A stretch of 45,740 nucleotides of DNA from Rhodococcus jostii NBRC 16295 (GCF_001894825.1 NZ_BCWY01000074.1:1-45740); one strand, 5' to 3'. Counted from the stretch's first letter, positions 7,381 to 16,301 are shown. Notes: generated by a model from the letters alone, not told the origin. A program made the numbers and translations.

Positions 7381-8106
7381 TCAGGCGAAGACGTTGTCCA
7401 GCCACGACTTCCACGCGTCCTGCGACTTCTCCTGGTCGGCGGCGTCGGCGTCGTCGGCGAAGAGGTGGTGCGCGGCGTCGACCGTTCCGCCGAACGCGTT
7501 GCGGCCGTAGAAGCGGAACAGCGCGTCGGCGGTCCGGATGCCGAGGAAGTACGGTGTCAGGTAGTCGACGACGCCGTCGAGGATTCCGAACCCGGGCACG
7601 TCGACCGACACGGTGTCGCCGGGGGTCGAGGTGCCGGACAGGCCGAGCGCGGTGCGGAGTGTGGACATCGCCTCGGGATCGGAGGAGGCCGCCGGACCGT
7701 CCGCCGCGATGTAGGTGGCCGCGCGACCGGGGAAGTACCGGACGTACTGGCCGAGGCTGTGGAGGTAGAACGTGGTGTGCTTGTCGGCGCCGTCGTACTG
7801 GGCGTCCCAGTCGTCGGTGAAGATGCCGCTGTGCACGTAACGCAGGGCTGCGGTGCCGCCGTCGCGGGCCTCGATGAGGTATTCGAGCGCGTTGAACCAG
7901 CCGTCGGGGCCTTCCTGACGAACCGCGAACTTCCGCGGCGGCTCCCACGCGACGACGGTCGGGTCGTCCGGTCCCTCGCTGCCGACTCCGGGATCGAGTT
8001 CGGTGGGGAACATCCACCCGCCGGTGCCGCTGGTGACGGCGGCGAACACGTCTTCCGGGGTGGCGTCGAGGACGACTTCGCGGCGGATCTCAAAATTCTT
8101 GGACAT
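7381..8106 (-). CDS. SRPBCC (AHSA1-like) protein partnered with an ArsR regulator
   Basis: The 241-residue protein opens MSKNFEIRREVVLDATPEDV, the typical start of an activator-of-Hsp90-ATPase-homologue type SRPBCC domain. It continues through GTGGWMFPTELDPG and RKFAVRQEGPDGWFNALEYL. A second, C-terminal part (VDYLTPYFLGIRTADALFRF) makes it longer than one-domain members. SRPBCC genes directly downstream of ArsR-type regulators are a recurrent pair in actinobacteria. Here the regulator stop (8109-8111) and this start (8106) are 2 bases apart, so the two are translated from one mRNA. The ligand or target is unknown. Control is presumably by the operators at 8753-8786. Confidence 0.88.
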   Translation of the reverse strand: MSKNFEIRREVVLDATPEDVFAAVTSGTGGWMFPTELDPGVGSEGPDDPTVVAWEPPRKFAVRQEGPDGWFNALEYLIEARDGGTAALRYVHSGIFTDDWDAQYDGADKHTTFYLHSLGQYVRYFPGRAATYIAADGPAASSDPEAMSTLRTALGLSGTSTPGDTVSVDVPGFGILDGVVDYLTPYFLGIRTADALFRFYGRNAFGGTVDAAHHLFADDADAADQEKSQDAWKSWLDNVFA

Positions 8107-8108
8107 GG

Positions 8109-8735
8109 CTACCTCTCCTCGTGACGGGCGTCGGGTGACTTCGCTTGCTGGGACGGTGTTTTCAGGCTGGGGTGCAGTGCGACGACGAGGCGGTGCCCGC
8201 GCCCGGTCGCGGCGTTCTCGTCGTGGTACCGGGCCACCAGGTTCTTCACGGACTCACCGAGTTCGTCGGCGAAGGCCGACCGGTCGGCGGCCGACGCGAA
8301 CCGGATCTCGCTGTCGATCGCGAACGTCGCCAGGGGCTGACGGGCCGCGGTGGCTCCGGCGATCAGCTCACCGACCTCGCGTACCAGCCGGGCCGCCAGT
8401 GCCACCAGCCAGCGGGCCGACAGTTGGTCCGGTGCGCGGTCGGGGTCGGGTGCGAGGGCGGCGAACGCGGCGGGGGAGATGACGTACGACGCGGCGGTGG
8501 CCTGGAACACCCGCTCGGTGACGTTTCCCTTCCTGCGTTCCTCGACGAGTTCGACGAGCCCGTGCTCCTCGAGCGCCCGCAGGTGGTAGTTGGCCTTCTG
8601 GCGTGTCAATCCCACCTGGGTGGCGATCGAACTCGCCGAGCCGGGTTCGGCGAGCGCCGCCAGCAACCTGGCCCGGACCGGGTCCAGGGAGATCTCGGCG
8701 GCGGCCGCTTGATCGATCACTGCTACGTCCAGCAT
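8109..8735 (-). CDS. ArsR-type winged-helix transcriptional regulator
   Basis: The 208-residue protein has an N-terminal winged helix at about residues 15-75: DPVRARLLAALAEPGSASSI, then ATQVGLTRQKANYHLRALEE and HGLVELVEERRKGNVTERVF. The helix-turn-helix (ATQVGLTRQKANYHL) is of the ArsR/GntR-like kind. No Cys cluster is present, so it is not a metal sensor. The C-terminal 110 residues form an effector or dimer domain I cannot name. It is the first gene of a two-gene operon with the SRPBCC protein. Tandem GACAA-N6-TTGTC sites just upstream (8753-8786) overlap a TTGACA-like -35, so autorepression is likely. Confidence 0.9.
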   Translation of the reverse strand: MLDVAVIDQAAAAEISLDPVRARLLAALAEPGSASSIATQVGLTRQKANYHLRALEEHGLVELVEERRKGNVTERVFQATAASYVISPAAFAALAPDPDRAPDQLSARWLVALAARLVREVGELIAGATAARQPLATFAIDSEIRFASAADRSAFADELGESVKNLVARYHDENAATGRGHRLVVALHPSLKTPSQQAKSPDARHEER

Positions 8736-8752
8736 GGGTCTACACTCGCACC

Positions 8753-8786
8753 GACAATAAGTTCTGTCAAGACAAAAATAATTGTC
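8753..8786. promoter_or_regulatory. Tandem operators GACAA-N6-TTGTC in front of the ArsR-type gene
   Basis: Two 16-base sites are spaced 18 bases start to start: 8753-8768 (GACAA-N6-CTGTC) and 8771-8786 (GACAA-N6-TTGTC, perfect). They are embedded in a larger perfect 11-base inverted repeat, GCACCGACAAT at 8748-8758 and its complement at 8781-8791. On the minus strand a TTGACA hexamer (complement of 8765-8770) lies between and within the two sites. A dimer bound at each site would block RNA polymerase. Confidence 0.7.
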
Positions 8787-8799
8787 GGTGCTGCCTGCC

Positions 8800-9726
8800 T
8801 CAGCGGAGCGCGGGAGGGTTGTTCAGATCGCGCGCGGAGTAGGTGTCGCAGGCCTGGACCTGACCGGTCCGGTAGCCGGTGGCGAACCACTTCTGCCGCT
8901 GCTCCGAAGAGCCGTGCGTCCAGCCCTCCGGATTCACGCGCGCGCCCGCGGACGCCTGGATCCGGTCGTCACCGACCGACGACGCGGCAGAGAGGGCGTC
9001 CTTGATATCGCTGTCGGTGAGGGTGTTCAGGAACGGCGGCCCGCCGTCGGGGCCGGGGAGGGTGTCGGCGTAGTGGGCCCACACACCCGCGTAGCAATCG
9101 GCCTGCAGTTCGGTCCGCACCGCCGCGGAATCGGCGCCCCGCGGATCGGCCTGCGCCCGCCCGATGTTGCCGAGCTGGTTCTGGATGTGATGACCGAACT
9201 CGTGCGCCACGACGTACTCCTGCGCGAGCGGCCCGCCGCTCGACCCGAAACGGTCGACGAGGAGCTGGAAGAAGCTCGTGTCGAAGTACGCCGTCGAGTC
9301 CGCCGGGCAGTAGAACGGGCCGACGTCGCTGGTGGCGTTGCCGCAGCCGGTGTTCACCGAGCCGGAGAACAGGACGACCTCCGGCGGGACGTACGCGGTG
9401 CCGGTCTGGGCGGCGAGCTCCTGTCCCCACACTGAGTCGAGGCTGCCCGCCGTGAACACCACGCGACAGTTCACGTCGCGGTTGGCGTCGGCGCCGGTCT
9501 GGCAATTCTCGAGGCCGGCGGAACTCTGCGCGGAGGAATCCGTGGTGCCGCTCAGGCCGCCGAGCAACGAACCCGGATCACCCCCGAGGAGCAGTGCGAG
9601 AACCAGCACGATCAGACCGCCCGCGCCGCCGCCCATGGCAAACTTGCCGCCCAGGCCACCCCCGCCGCCTCCGCCTCCGACGGACACCCTGCCGGAGTCC
9701 ATGCGGGCGCCCTCGTTGAAGGTCAT
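8800..9726 (-). CDS. Neutral zinc metallopeptidase (YpfJ/KPN_00809 family), membrane-anchored
   Basis: The 308-residue protein has the HExxH zinc site in VVAHEFGHHIQNQLG (His175, Glu176, His179) and a probable third ligand in TELQADCYAGVWAHY (Glu207). Order of parts: a short N-terminal region with a Gly-rich stretch at residues 17-27 (GGGGGGGGLGG), one membrane helix (GLIVLVLALLLGG, about residues 37-49), a linker, then the catalytic domain outside the membrane. Several Cys in the outer part may form disulfides. The family is named from sequence; its substrate is unknown. I chose the ATG at 9724-9726 (MTFNEGARMDSG), the usual family start; a longer frame adds seven residues. It is divergent from aspS. 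Confidence 0.9.
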   Translation of the reverse strand: MTFNEGARMDSGRVSVGGGGGGGGLGGKFAMGGGAGGLIVLVLALLLGGDPGSLLGGLSGTTDSSAQSSAGLENCQTGADANRDVNCRVVFTAGSLDSVWGQELAAQTGTAYVPPEVVLFSGSVNTGCGNATSDVGPFYCPADSTAYFDTSFFQLLVDRFGSSGGPLAQEYVVAHEFGHHIQNQLGNIGRAQADPRGADSAAVRTELQADCYAGVWAHYADTLPGPDGGPPFLNTLTDSDIKDALSAASSVGDDRIQASAGARVNPEGWTHGSSEQRQKWFATGYRTGQVQACDTYSARDLNNPPALR

Positions 9727-9869
9727 GTGTCGTCGCTTTCTCTTCACTTTTCCGGTGCGTGCCGATCGAGCCTCGCACGTGAAGCGGGTATGCGTTTCCG
9801 CTCACGCACGGTGTCTCCGTAGGATCTCAGCCAACGAAGTAGCTTGCCCCATGTTTCGAAAGGAATCCC

Positions 9870-11678
9870 GTGCTGCGCACACATCTCGCCGGTTCATTGC
9901 GAGCCGAGCAGGCCCAGCAGACCGTAACCCTCACCGGTTGGGTTGCCAGGCGTCGTGATCACGGCGGGGTGATCTTCATCGATCTACGTGACGCCTCGGG
10001 CGTGTCCCAGGTGGTGTTCCGGGAGGGCGCCGCCGCCGAGCAGGCCCACCGCCTGCGCGCCGAGTACTGCGTCAAAGTCACCGGTGTCGTCGAGGTCCGT
10101 CCCGAGGGCAACCAGAACTTCGAGATCCCGACCGGCGCCATCGAGGTCAACGTCACCGAGCTCGAGGTCCTCAACGAGAGCGCTCCGCTGCCGTTCCAGC
10201 TGGACGACCAGGCCGGTGAGGAAGCGCGCCTGAAGTACCGCTACCTGGACCTGCGCCGCGAGGGCCCCGGTCACGCCATCCGGTTGCGGTCGAAGGTCAA
10301 CGCCGCGGCCCGCGCCGTGCTCGCGCACCACGAGTTCGTCGAGGTCGAGACCCCCACGTTGACACGGTCGACGCCCGAAGGCGCCCGCGACTTCCTGGTG
10401 CCCGCGCGCCTGCAGCCGGGCAGCTTCTACGCGCTGCCGCAGAGCCCGCAGCTGTTCAAGCAGCTCCTCATGGTCGGCGGCATCGAGCGCTACTACCAGA
10501 TCGCGCGCTGCTACCGCGACGAGGACTTCCGCGCGGACCGCCAGCCCGAGTTCACCCAGCTCGACATCGAGATGAGCTTCGTGAACCAGGACGACGTGAT
10601 CCTCCTCGCCGAGGAGGTGCTGGCTTCGCTGTGGAAGCTCGTCGGGCACGAGATCAAGACGCCGATCGCGCGGATGACGTACGCCGAGGCGATGCGCCGC
10701 TACGGCTCCGACAAGCCGGACCTGCGGTTCGGTGTCGAACTGGTCGAATGCGCCGAGTTCTTCAAGGACACCACGTTCCGCGTCTTCCAGCAGGAATACG
10801 TCGGCGCGGTGGTCATGCCCGGTGGTGCGAGCCAGCCGCGCAAGCAGCTCGACGCCTGGCAGGAATGGGCGAAGCAGCGCGGATCCAAGGGCCTGGCCTA
10901 CGTACTCGTCGGCGAGGACGGCACCCTCGGCGGACCGGTGGCCAAGAACCTCACCGACACCGAACGTGAGGGACTCGCCGCGCACGTCGACGCGAAGCCG
11001 GGCGACTGCATCTTCTTCGCGGCCGGTGCCACCAAGTCGTCGCGGGCCCTGCTCGGCGCCGCGCGCGGCGAGATCGCCCGCAAGCAGAACCTCATCGACC
11101 CGGACGCGTGGGCGTTCGTGTGGGTCGTCGACGCGCCGCTGTTCGAGCCGACCGCGGACGCCACCGCGAGCGGCGACGTCGCACTCGGGTACAGCGCCTG
11201 GACGGCGGTGCACCACGCGTTCACGTCGCCGAAGCCGGAGTCGATCGATACCTTCGACACCGACCCGGGGTCCGCTCTCGCGTACGCCTACGACATCGTC
11301 TGCAACGGCAACGAAATCGGCGGCGGCAGCATTCGTATCCACCGCAAGGACATTCAGGAACGAGTGTTCAAGGTGATGGGCATCTCCCACGAAGAAGCCG
11401 AGGAGAAGTTCGGGTTCCTCCTCGACGCCTTCGCCTTCGGTGCCCCGCCGCACGGCGGAATCGCGTTCGGCTGGGACCGCATCACCGCGCTGCTGGCCGG
11501 TGTCGATTCGATCCGCGAGGTCATCGCGTTCCCGAAGTCGGGTGGCGGCGTCGATCCCCTGACCAGTGCGCCGGCTCCGATCACCGCGCAGCAGCGCAAG
11601 GAATCCGGTGTCGACGCCAAGCCGGAGCCGAAGGGCGAGGCCGCGGCGGCCAAGTCGGACGCACCCGCGGCCAGGTAG
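9870..11678 (+). CDS. aspS: Aspartyl-tRNA synthetase
   Basis: The 602-residue bacterial-type class IIb synthetase charges tRNA-Asp. The N-terminal anticodon-binding OB fold starts LRTHLAGSLRAEQ and contains VTLTGWVARRRDHGGVIFID. Motif 2 appears around CYRDEDFRADRQPEFTQLD, and motif 3 as GIAFGWDRITALLAG. The central bacterial insertion domain is present. In actinobacteria lacking AsnRS this enzyme is usually non-discriminating and also makes Asp-tRNA-Asn for GatCAB; I cannot test that from this window. The start is GTG at 9870 after an AAAGGAA ribosome site, and a TAGGAT -10-like hexamer lies at 9820-9825. The C-terminal tail (residues about 575-602) is an Ala/Lys/Glu-rich extension, probably disordered. 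Confidence 0.98.
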   Translation: MLRTHLAGSLRAEQAQQTVTLTGWVARRRDHGGVIFIDLRDASGVSQVVFREGAAAEQAHRLRAEYCVKVTGVVEVRPEGNQNFEIPTGAIEVNVTELEVLNESAPLPFQLDDQAGEEARLKYRYLDLRREGPGHAIRLRSKVNAAARAVLAHHEFVEVETPTLTRSTPEGARDFLVPARLQPGSFYALPQSPQLFKQLLMVGGIERYYQIARCYRDEDFRADRQPEFTQLDIEMSFVNQDDVILLAEEVLASLWKLVGHEIKTPIARMTYAEAMRRYGSDKPDLRFGVELVECAEFFKDTTFRVFQQEYVGAVVMPGGASQPRKQLDAWQEWAKQRGSKGLAYVLVGEDGTLGGPVAKNLTDTEREGLAAHVDAKPGDCIFFAAGATKSSRALLGAARGEIARKQNLIDPDAWAFVWVVDAPLFEPTADATASGDVALGYSAWTAVHHAFTSPKPESIDTFDTDPGSALAYAYDIVCNGNEIGGGSIRIHRKDIQERVFKVMGISHEEAEEKFGFLLDAFAFGAPPHGGIAFGWDRITALLAGVDSIREVIAFPKSGGGVDPLTSAPAPITAQQRKESGVDAKPEPKGEAAAAKSDAPAAR

Positions 11679-11686
11679 GCGGGGGC

Positions 11687-11709
11687 CCTTCGGCACGCTG
11701 TGCCGGAGG
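11687..11709 (+). terminator. Possible terminator hairpin after aspS
   Basis: CCTTCGGCAC (11687-11696) pairs with GTGCCGGAGG (11700-11709) over a 3-base loop, with one G-U pair. There is no T-run. It lies 9 bases after the aspS stop and 41 bases before the DUF389 gene. Confidence 0.45.
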
Positions 11710-11749
11710 TACCCGAAGAGCGGACGACGCGGAACAGCCGGGGGACACG

Positions 11750-12721
11750 ATGTTGCACCTGAGAGTGATCTGTCCGGCCGAGCGCACCGAGGACGTCCTC
11801 GGTGTGCTCGCTGCGGAACCCGGCGCCACCCACGTGGTGGTGCTCCGCGAAGCCGCGATCGACCCGGCCGGCGACGCGATCCAGGCCGACGTCGCCCGGG
11901 AGTCGGCGAACGACGTGATCGACGCGCTCGAGGCCCTCGGAATCGAGCGCACCGGAGCGATCACGGTGGAGCCCGTCGAGACGGTGCTGTCGAAGGCCGC
12001 CCGGGAAGCGGAGAAGGCGGCTCCGGGCGACCCGGCGGACAGCGTCGTCTGGGAGGAACTGGTCAGCCGGACGCGTGAGGAGTCGACGCTCAACGGCACG
12101 TTCCTCGCGTTCCTCACCATCGCCTGCCTGCTCGCCTCGGTGGGTGTGGTGACCGACTCGCCGATCACCGTCGTCGGGGCCATGGTGGTGGGACCCGAGT
12201 TCGGTCCCCTCGCCGCGCTCGCCGTCGCCCTGATGCGGCGCAAGCTCGGTCTGGCCCGGCGGTCACTGATCGCATTGCTCTGTGGTTTCCCCTTCGCGAT
12301 GGCGGCCACGCTGATCGCGACGCTGCTGATGGAGCGGATCGGCTGGATGGAGTTCGAGAGCATCGAGGCCCTCGACCAGGTCGATTTCATCTACAGGGTC
12401 GGCCCGCTCTCCCTGGTCGTCGCGCTCCTCGCCGGCGGGGCCGGAATGCTCGCACTCGTGTCCGCGAAGTCGGCGGCCCTCGTCGGGGTGTTCATTTCCG
12501 TCACCACCGTCCCTGCGGCCGGATTCGCCGTCGTCGCGGTCACCGTCGGCGAATGGCGGGTCGCGGCGCTGGCGGCGCTGCAACTCGGGGTGAACATGAC
12601 CGGCATCGTGGTCGCCGGCGTCCTCGTGCTGGCGCTCCGGCTGCGCAGGGGCAGCGATCCGCGGCGCCTGCTCGAGCAGGCGCGAAAAGAGCGCTCCCTG
12701 TCGCCGCGGAGAATCCGATGA
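11750..12721 (+). CDS. DUF389 membrane protein, first gene of the ATP-grasp/transglutaminase operon
   Basis: The 323-residue protein has a soluble N-terminal part (about residues 1-112: MLHLRVICPAERTEDVLGVL, VVLREAAIDPAGDAIQADVA) and about six membrane helices. The first helices carry the DUF389 signature: NGTFLAFLTIACLLASVGV, then TDSPITVVGAMVVGPEFGPL. Later hydrophobic segments are SLIALLCGFPFAMAATLIA, LVVALLAGGAGMLALVSA, GVFISVTTVPAAGFAVVAV and MTGIVVAGVLVLALRLR. The family has no established biochemical function. The stop overlaps the ATG of the next gene (ATGA, 12718-12721), so production is coupled to the ATP-grasp/alpha-E protein. The M. tuberculosis region next to aspS also carries related neighbours, from memory. 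The start follows a GGGGGA sequence. Confidence 0.85.
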   Translation: MLHLRVICPAERTEDVLGVLAAEPGATHVVVLREAAIDPAGDAIQADVARESANDVIDALEALGIERTGAITVEPVETVLSKAAREAEKAAPGDPADSVVWEELVSRTREESTLNGTFLAFLTIACLLASVGVVTDSPITVVGAMVVGPEFGPLAALAVALMRRKLGLARRSLIALLCGFPFAMAATLIATLLMERIGWMEFESIEALDQVDFIYRVGPLSLVVALLAGGAGMLALVSAKSAALVGVFISVTTVPAAGFAVVAVTVGEWRVAALAALQLGVNMTGIVVAGVLVLALRLRRGSDPRRLLEQARKERSLSPRRIR

Positions 12722-15300
12722 GCGTCCCGCCGCACGACGGCGCGGGATACGACGAACTCTTCGGCCGGGACGGCGCGGTCCGGGAACCGTGGGCCGAACT
12801 GGCCGAGGACTTCGCCGACGGCGGGTCGGACGCCGTCCGCCGCCTGCAGTCCCGCATCCGGCTCCTCGTCGACAACCACGGGATCACCTACAACCCGCTC
12901 GACGGGTCGGACGCCCCGACCGCGCCGCCGCGCTGGGAGATCGACGCGGTCCCGCTGGTGGTCGCGGCCGGGGAGTGGGAACAACTCGAGGCGGGCTTCG
13001 TCCAGCGCTCACGGCTCCTCGACGCGGTGCTCGCGGATCTGTACGGTCCGATGACGCTCGTCCGGAGCGGCGCCGTTCCGGCTCGCACGGTGTTCGGGCA
13101 CCCGGGTTACGTCCGTGCGGCGCACGGCATCACGGTGCCGGGGCGGCATCAACTGTTCCTGCACGGACTCGACGTCGGCCGCGGCGCCGACGGAACGTTC
13201 CACGCACTGCGCGATCACACGCAGTCACCGGCCGGCGCCGGTTACGCGATGGCGGACCGCCGCGTCATCGCGCGGGCGATGCCCGGCATCTACGAGACGG
13301 TGGGTCCGCGCCCGCTGTCGTCGTTCGCCCAGTCGATGCGGCTCGCGGCGATCGACGCCGCCCCCGCGGGCACCGAGGACCCCCTGGTCGTCGTGCTCAG
13401 CCCCCGCACCCGATCCGAGGCGGCGTTCGACCAGGCGTACCTCGCGACGGTCCTCGGTTTCCCGCTCGTCGAGAGCGCCGACCTGGTGGTCCGCGACGGC
13501 CACGTGTGGATGCGTTCGCTGGGCAACCTGGAACGCGTCGACGTGATCGTCCGACGTGTCGACGCCGACCTCGCAGATCCACTCGACCTGCGCCCCGACT
13601 CACGATCCGGTGTGGTCGGACTCGTCGAGGTGCTGCGACGGGGTGCGGTGACCGTCGTCAACACGCTCGGCAGCGGGATCCTCGAGAACCCCGCCCTCAC
13701 CCGGCTGCTTCCGGACCTGTGCCGACGGCTCCTCGACGAGGACCTCCACCTTCCGTCGGTGCCGAGTTTCTGGGGTGGCGACCGGTCCGAGCTGTCCCAC
13801 ATCCTGGCGCACGCGTCGACGATGGTGCTGCGGGAGGTGCGCGGTGGGTCACCGATCGTGCCCGCGGAACTCGGCGACGCGGACCGGGAGGCCGTGCTGG
13901 ACCGGGTGCGCGCCGAACCCGACCGCTGGGTGGGGCAGATCGTGCCGGACCCGTCGTATGCGCCCGCCGCCGACGGGTCCGGCGACATCGTCCTCGCACC
14001 GGTCGGGATGCGGCTGTTCAGCGTCGCGCAGCGGGTGGGGTTCACCCCGATGGCCGGTGGTCTCGGCACGTCCCTGGTTCCGGGCGCCGAACGTGGGGAC
14101 CGGCGGCACGCCGGGGCGAAGGACGTCTGGATCCGGCTGGCCCAGCGCACCGCGTCCACCGAACCGCGGGACGGCGCGGAGCGGGACGGGGACGCGCTGC
14201 CCACGTACGCGGCGACGACGTCCGACCTGATGACGTCGCCGCGCGCGCTGACCGAACTGTTCTGGATGGGCCGGTTCGCCGAACGCGCCGAGGGCGCGGC
14301 ACGACTGATGATCGCCGTGGGGGAGAAGTACCGCGACTATCGCCTGCGACCGTGGCTGGCCGGGGGCGGCAGCCTGCCGATCCTCCTCGACACGGTCCTG
14401 CGGGTCGCCGACGCCGACAACTGTCCCGCGGACGGGTTCGATCGGGGCCGCGAGTCTGGCTCGGACCCGGTCGCCGACCAACTGCGGGTGCGGTCCGAGT
14501 TCCGTTCGCTGACGGTCGACACGGACCGGGACGGGTCGCTCGCGCACGCGGTCCGTGGTGTCGAGCAGGCCGCGCGGGCGGTCCGCGGGCAACTGTCCAA
14601 CGACATCTGGGCCGTCCTCAGTTCGGTCGAACGCACACTCGGCCAGGTCGCCGCCGACCCGGTCGACGACGGGTCGGTGCTGTTCGAGGCGCAGTCCGCG
14701 GTGCTCGGTGGGATGCTCGCCCTGTCGGGTGTCGCTGCGGAATCCCTCGTCCGCGACACCGGCTGGCACGTCATGGACATCGGCAAACGGATCGAGCGGG
14801 CGTCCACCCTCATCGCGCTGGTGGAGTCGACGCTGAGCCGGAGGACGGATCCCGCGACCGAACGCGCCGTGATCGAATCGCTCCTCGTCGCCACTGAGAG
14901 TTCGGTGGTCTACCGTCGCCGCAATCGGAGCATCCGCCCGGCGGCCGTCGCCGAGTTGCTGCTGTTCGACGTGAAGAACCCTCGGTCGCTGGCATTCCAG
15001 CTCGAGGCGCTGCGTGCGAATCTCGCCGCGCTTCCGGATGCCTCGGGTGCGTCCCGGGCGGAGCGGCTCGTCGAGGACATGGTCAATACGGTGAGGCGCG
15101 TCGACCCCGCTCAACTCGAATCGGTCGATGCCACCGGGTCCCGGAAGGAGCTGGGGGAGCTGACGACCACCATGCGCGCCCTGTTGTGCGAGTTGTCCGA
15201 CGTGATGCTGAAGGGGCAGCTGTCCCTTCCCGGCGGCACCCAGCCGCTGTGGGGCAGCGGGACCACATGGAGCACCTCGCAGGGCGGAGTGTCCGCATGA
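12718..15300 (+). CDS. Circularly permuted ATP-grasp / alpha-E fusion protein
   Basis: The 860-residue protein joins two domains. Residues about 60-480 are a circularly permuted ATP-grasp (DUF404/DUF407 type), with family landmarks DHTQSPAGAGYAMADRRVIA, FDQAYLATVLGFPLVE, RRVDADLADPLDLRPDSRS, VVNTLGSGILENPALTRLLP and GAKDVWIRLAQ. Residues about 500-850 are an alpha-E (DUF403) helical domain starting SPRALTELFWMGRFAERAEG. ATP-grasp enzymes of this group are predicted to form an amide bond between an acid and an amine, by analogy with glutathione-synthetase-like ligases; the substrate is unknown. In many genomes the two domains are separate genes. ATGA overlaps on both sides (12718-12721 and 15297-15300) couple it to the DUF389 and transglutaminase genes. 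Confidence 0.92.
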   Translation: MSVPPHDGAGYDELFGRDGAVREPWAELAEDFADGGSDAVRRLQSRIRLLVDNHGITYNPLDGSDAPTAPPRWEIDAVPLVVAAGEWEQLEAGFVQRSRLLDAVLADLYGPMTLVRSGAVPARTVFGHPGYVRAAHGITVPGRHQLFLHGLDVGRGADGTFHALRDHTQSPAGAGYAMADRRVIARAMPGIYETVGPRPLSSFAQSMRLAAIDAAPAGTEDPLVVVLSPRTRSEAAFDQAYLATVLGFPLVESADLVVRDGHVWMRSLGNLERVDVIVRRVDADLADPLDLRPDSRSGVVGLVEVLRRGAVTVVNTLGSGILENPALTRLLPDLCRRLLDEDLHLPSVPSFWGGDRSELSHILAHASTMVLREVRGGSPIVPAELGDADREAVLDRVRAEPDRWVGQIVPDPSYAPAADGSGDIVLAPVGMRLFSVAQRVGFTPMAGGLGTSLVPGAERGDRRHAGAKDVWIRLAQRTASTEPRDGAERDGDALPTYAATTSDLMTSPRALTELFWMGRFAERAEGAARLMIAVGEKYRDYRLRPWLAGGGSLPILLDTVLRVADADNCPADGFDRGRESGSDPVADQLRVRSEFRSLTVDTDRDGSLAHAVRGVEQAARAVRGQLSNDIWAVLSSVERTLGQVAADPVDDGSVLFEAQSAVLGGMLALSGVAAESLVRDTGWHVMDIGKRIERASTLIALVESTLSRRTDPATERAVIESLLVATESSVVYRRRNRSIRPAAVAELLLFDVKNPRSLAFQLEALRANLAALPDASGASRAERLVEDMVNTVRRVDPAQLESVDATGSRKELGELTTTMRALLCELSDVMLKGQLSLPGGTQPLWGSGTTWSTSQGGVSA

Positions 15301-16247
15301 CGGACGTGCCGCCCCCGGCGGGCGAGGCAGCGGAGCGTCCGGTGCTGCGCCGATTCACGATCACCCACCGCACCACCTACACGTACTCGGCGGCTGTGTC
15401 CTCGTCGTACGGCCGCGGATATCTCCTGCCGCGCGACACCGACGAACAGCGGTGCGTGAGTTCCGTCGTCGACATCTCGCCGGCACCCGCCGACCGCTCC
15501 ACCGGTTCCGACGCGTACGGCAACCGGAATCTGTACTTCCAGGTGAGCACACCGCACGAGGAACTGGTCGTCGCTGCCGAATCCGAGGTCGAGGTGTACG
15601 GCCCGGACAAGAGCAGGCTCGGCGCTGCGCCGGCGAACTCGCCGTGGGAGCTGTCCCGCCCCGTGGGAACCGAGGGGGCGATGGCGCAGGAGTTCGTGCT
15701 GGACCTCGAACCCCCCGAGATCGGCGACGCCGTCCGCGAGTACGCGGCCCCGAGTTTCCCGCCGGAACGGCCCCTCGTCGACGCGGTGGTCGATCTCACC
15801 ACCCGCATCCACCGCGACTTCCGGTACAAGTCGGGGTCGACGTCCGTGTCGACCCGGGTCGCGGAAGTCCTCGAGAAGCGGTCGGGCGTGTGCCAGGACT
15901 TCGCGCGGCTCGCCATCGCCTGCCTGCGGTCCAGGGGGCTCGCCGCCCGGTACGTGTCCGGTTATCTGGCGACGCAGCCGCCGCCCGGCAAGGAACGGAT
16001 GATCGGCGTCGACGCGACCCACGCGTGGGCGGCCGTGTGGATGCCGGGGGACCGGTGGCTGGCCTTCGACCCCACCAACGACCAGCTGGTCGACGAGCGT
16101 TACACCGTGGTCGCGTGGGGCCGCGACTACGCGGACGTCCCTCCACTGCGCGGTGTCATATACACAGAGGCACGAAACAGCACCATTGCGGTGTCGGTTG
16201 ACGTCGCGCCGATGGAAGTGCTCGCACCGGATCAGCCGAAATGCTGA
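15297..16247 (+). CDS. Transglutaminase-like cysteine protease family protein
   Basis: The 316-residue protein has the N-terminal beta domain typical of bacterial transglutaminase-like proteins (RRFTITHRTTYTYSAAVSSS, then LLPRDTDEQRC) followed by the papain-like core. The catalytic triad is visible: Cys199 in RSGVCQDFARLAI, His242 in GVDATHAWAAVWM and Asp258 in WLAFDPTND. Such domains cleave or exchange amide bonds. The ATGA overlap with the ATP-grasp/alpha-E gene is the standard partnership seen in bacteria, and suggests that a bond made by the ATP-grasp is cut or transferred here. There is no signal peptide or membrane helix, so it acts in the cytoplasm. The proteasome-like Anbu peptidase that often joins this set is absent. 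Confidence 0.92.
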   Translation: MTDVPPPAGEAAERPVLRRFTITHRTTYTYSAAVSSSYGRGYLLPRDTDEQRCVSSVVDISPAPADRSTGSDAYGNRNLYFQVSTPHEELVVAAESEVEVYGPDKSRLGAAPANSPWELSRPVGTEGAMAQEFVLDLEPPEIGDAVREYAAPSFPPERPLVDAVVDLTTRIHRDFRYKSGSTSVSTRVAEVLEKRSGVCQDFARLAIACLRSRGLAARYVSGYLATQPPPGKERMIGVDATHAWAAVWMPGDRWLAFDPTNDQLVDERYTVVAWGRDYADVPPLRGVIYTEARNSTIAVSVDVAPMEVLAPDQPKC

Positions 16248-16277
16248 AATTCATCGGGGCTTCCCTAGGAGGACTCG

Positions 16278-16301
16278 ATGATCCGTGTCACTAGCAGGTA
16301 A
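16278..16301 (+). other. Seven-codon mini-ORF with a strong ribosome site
   Basis: AGGAGG at 16267-16272 is followed 5 bases later by an ATG and the codons for MIRVTSR, then TAA. It is the best Shine-Dalgarno sequence in this part of the window but does not lead into the kinase at 16313, which is in another frame. It may be a leader peptide or a relic start. Confidence 0.35.

Noticed and set aside
9984..11696. Open minus-strand frame of 570 codons opposite aspS
   Set aside because: Shadow frame with no similarity to a known family; aspS covers it.
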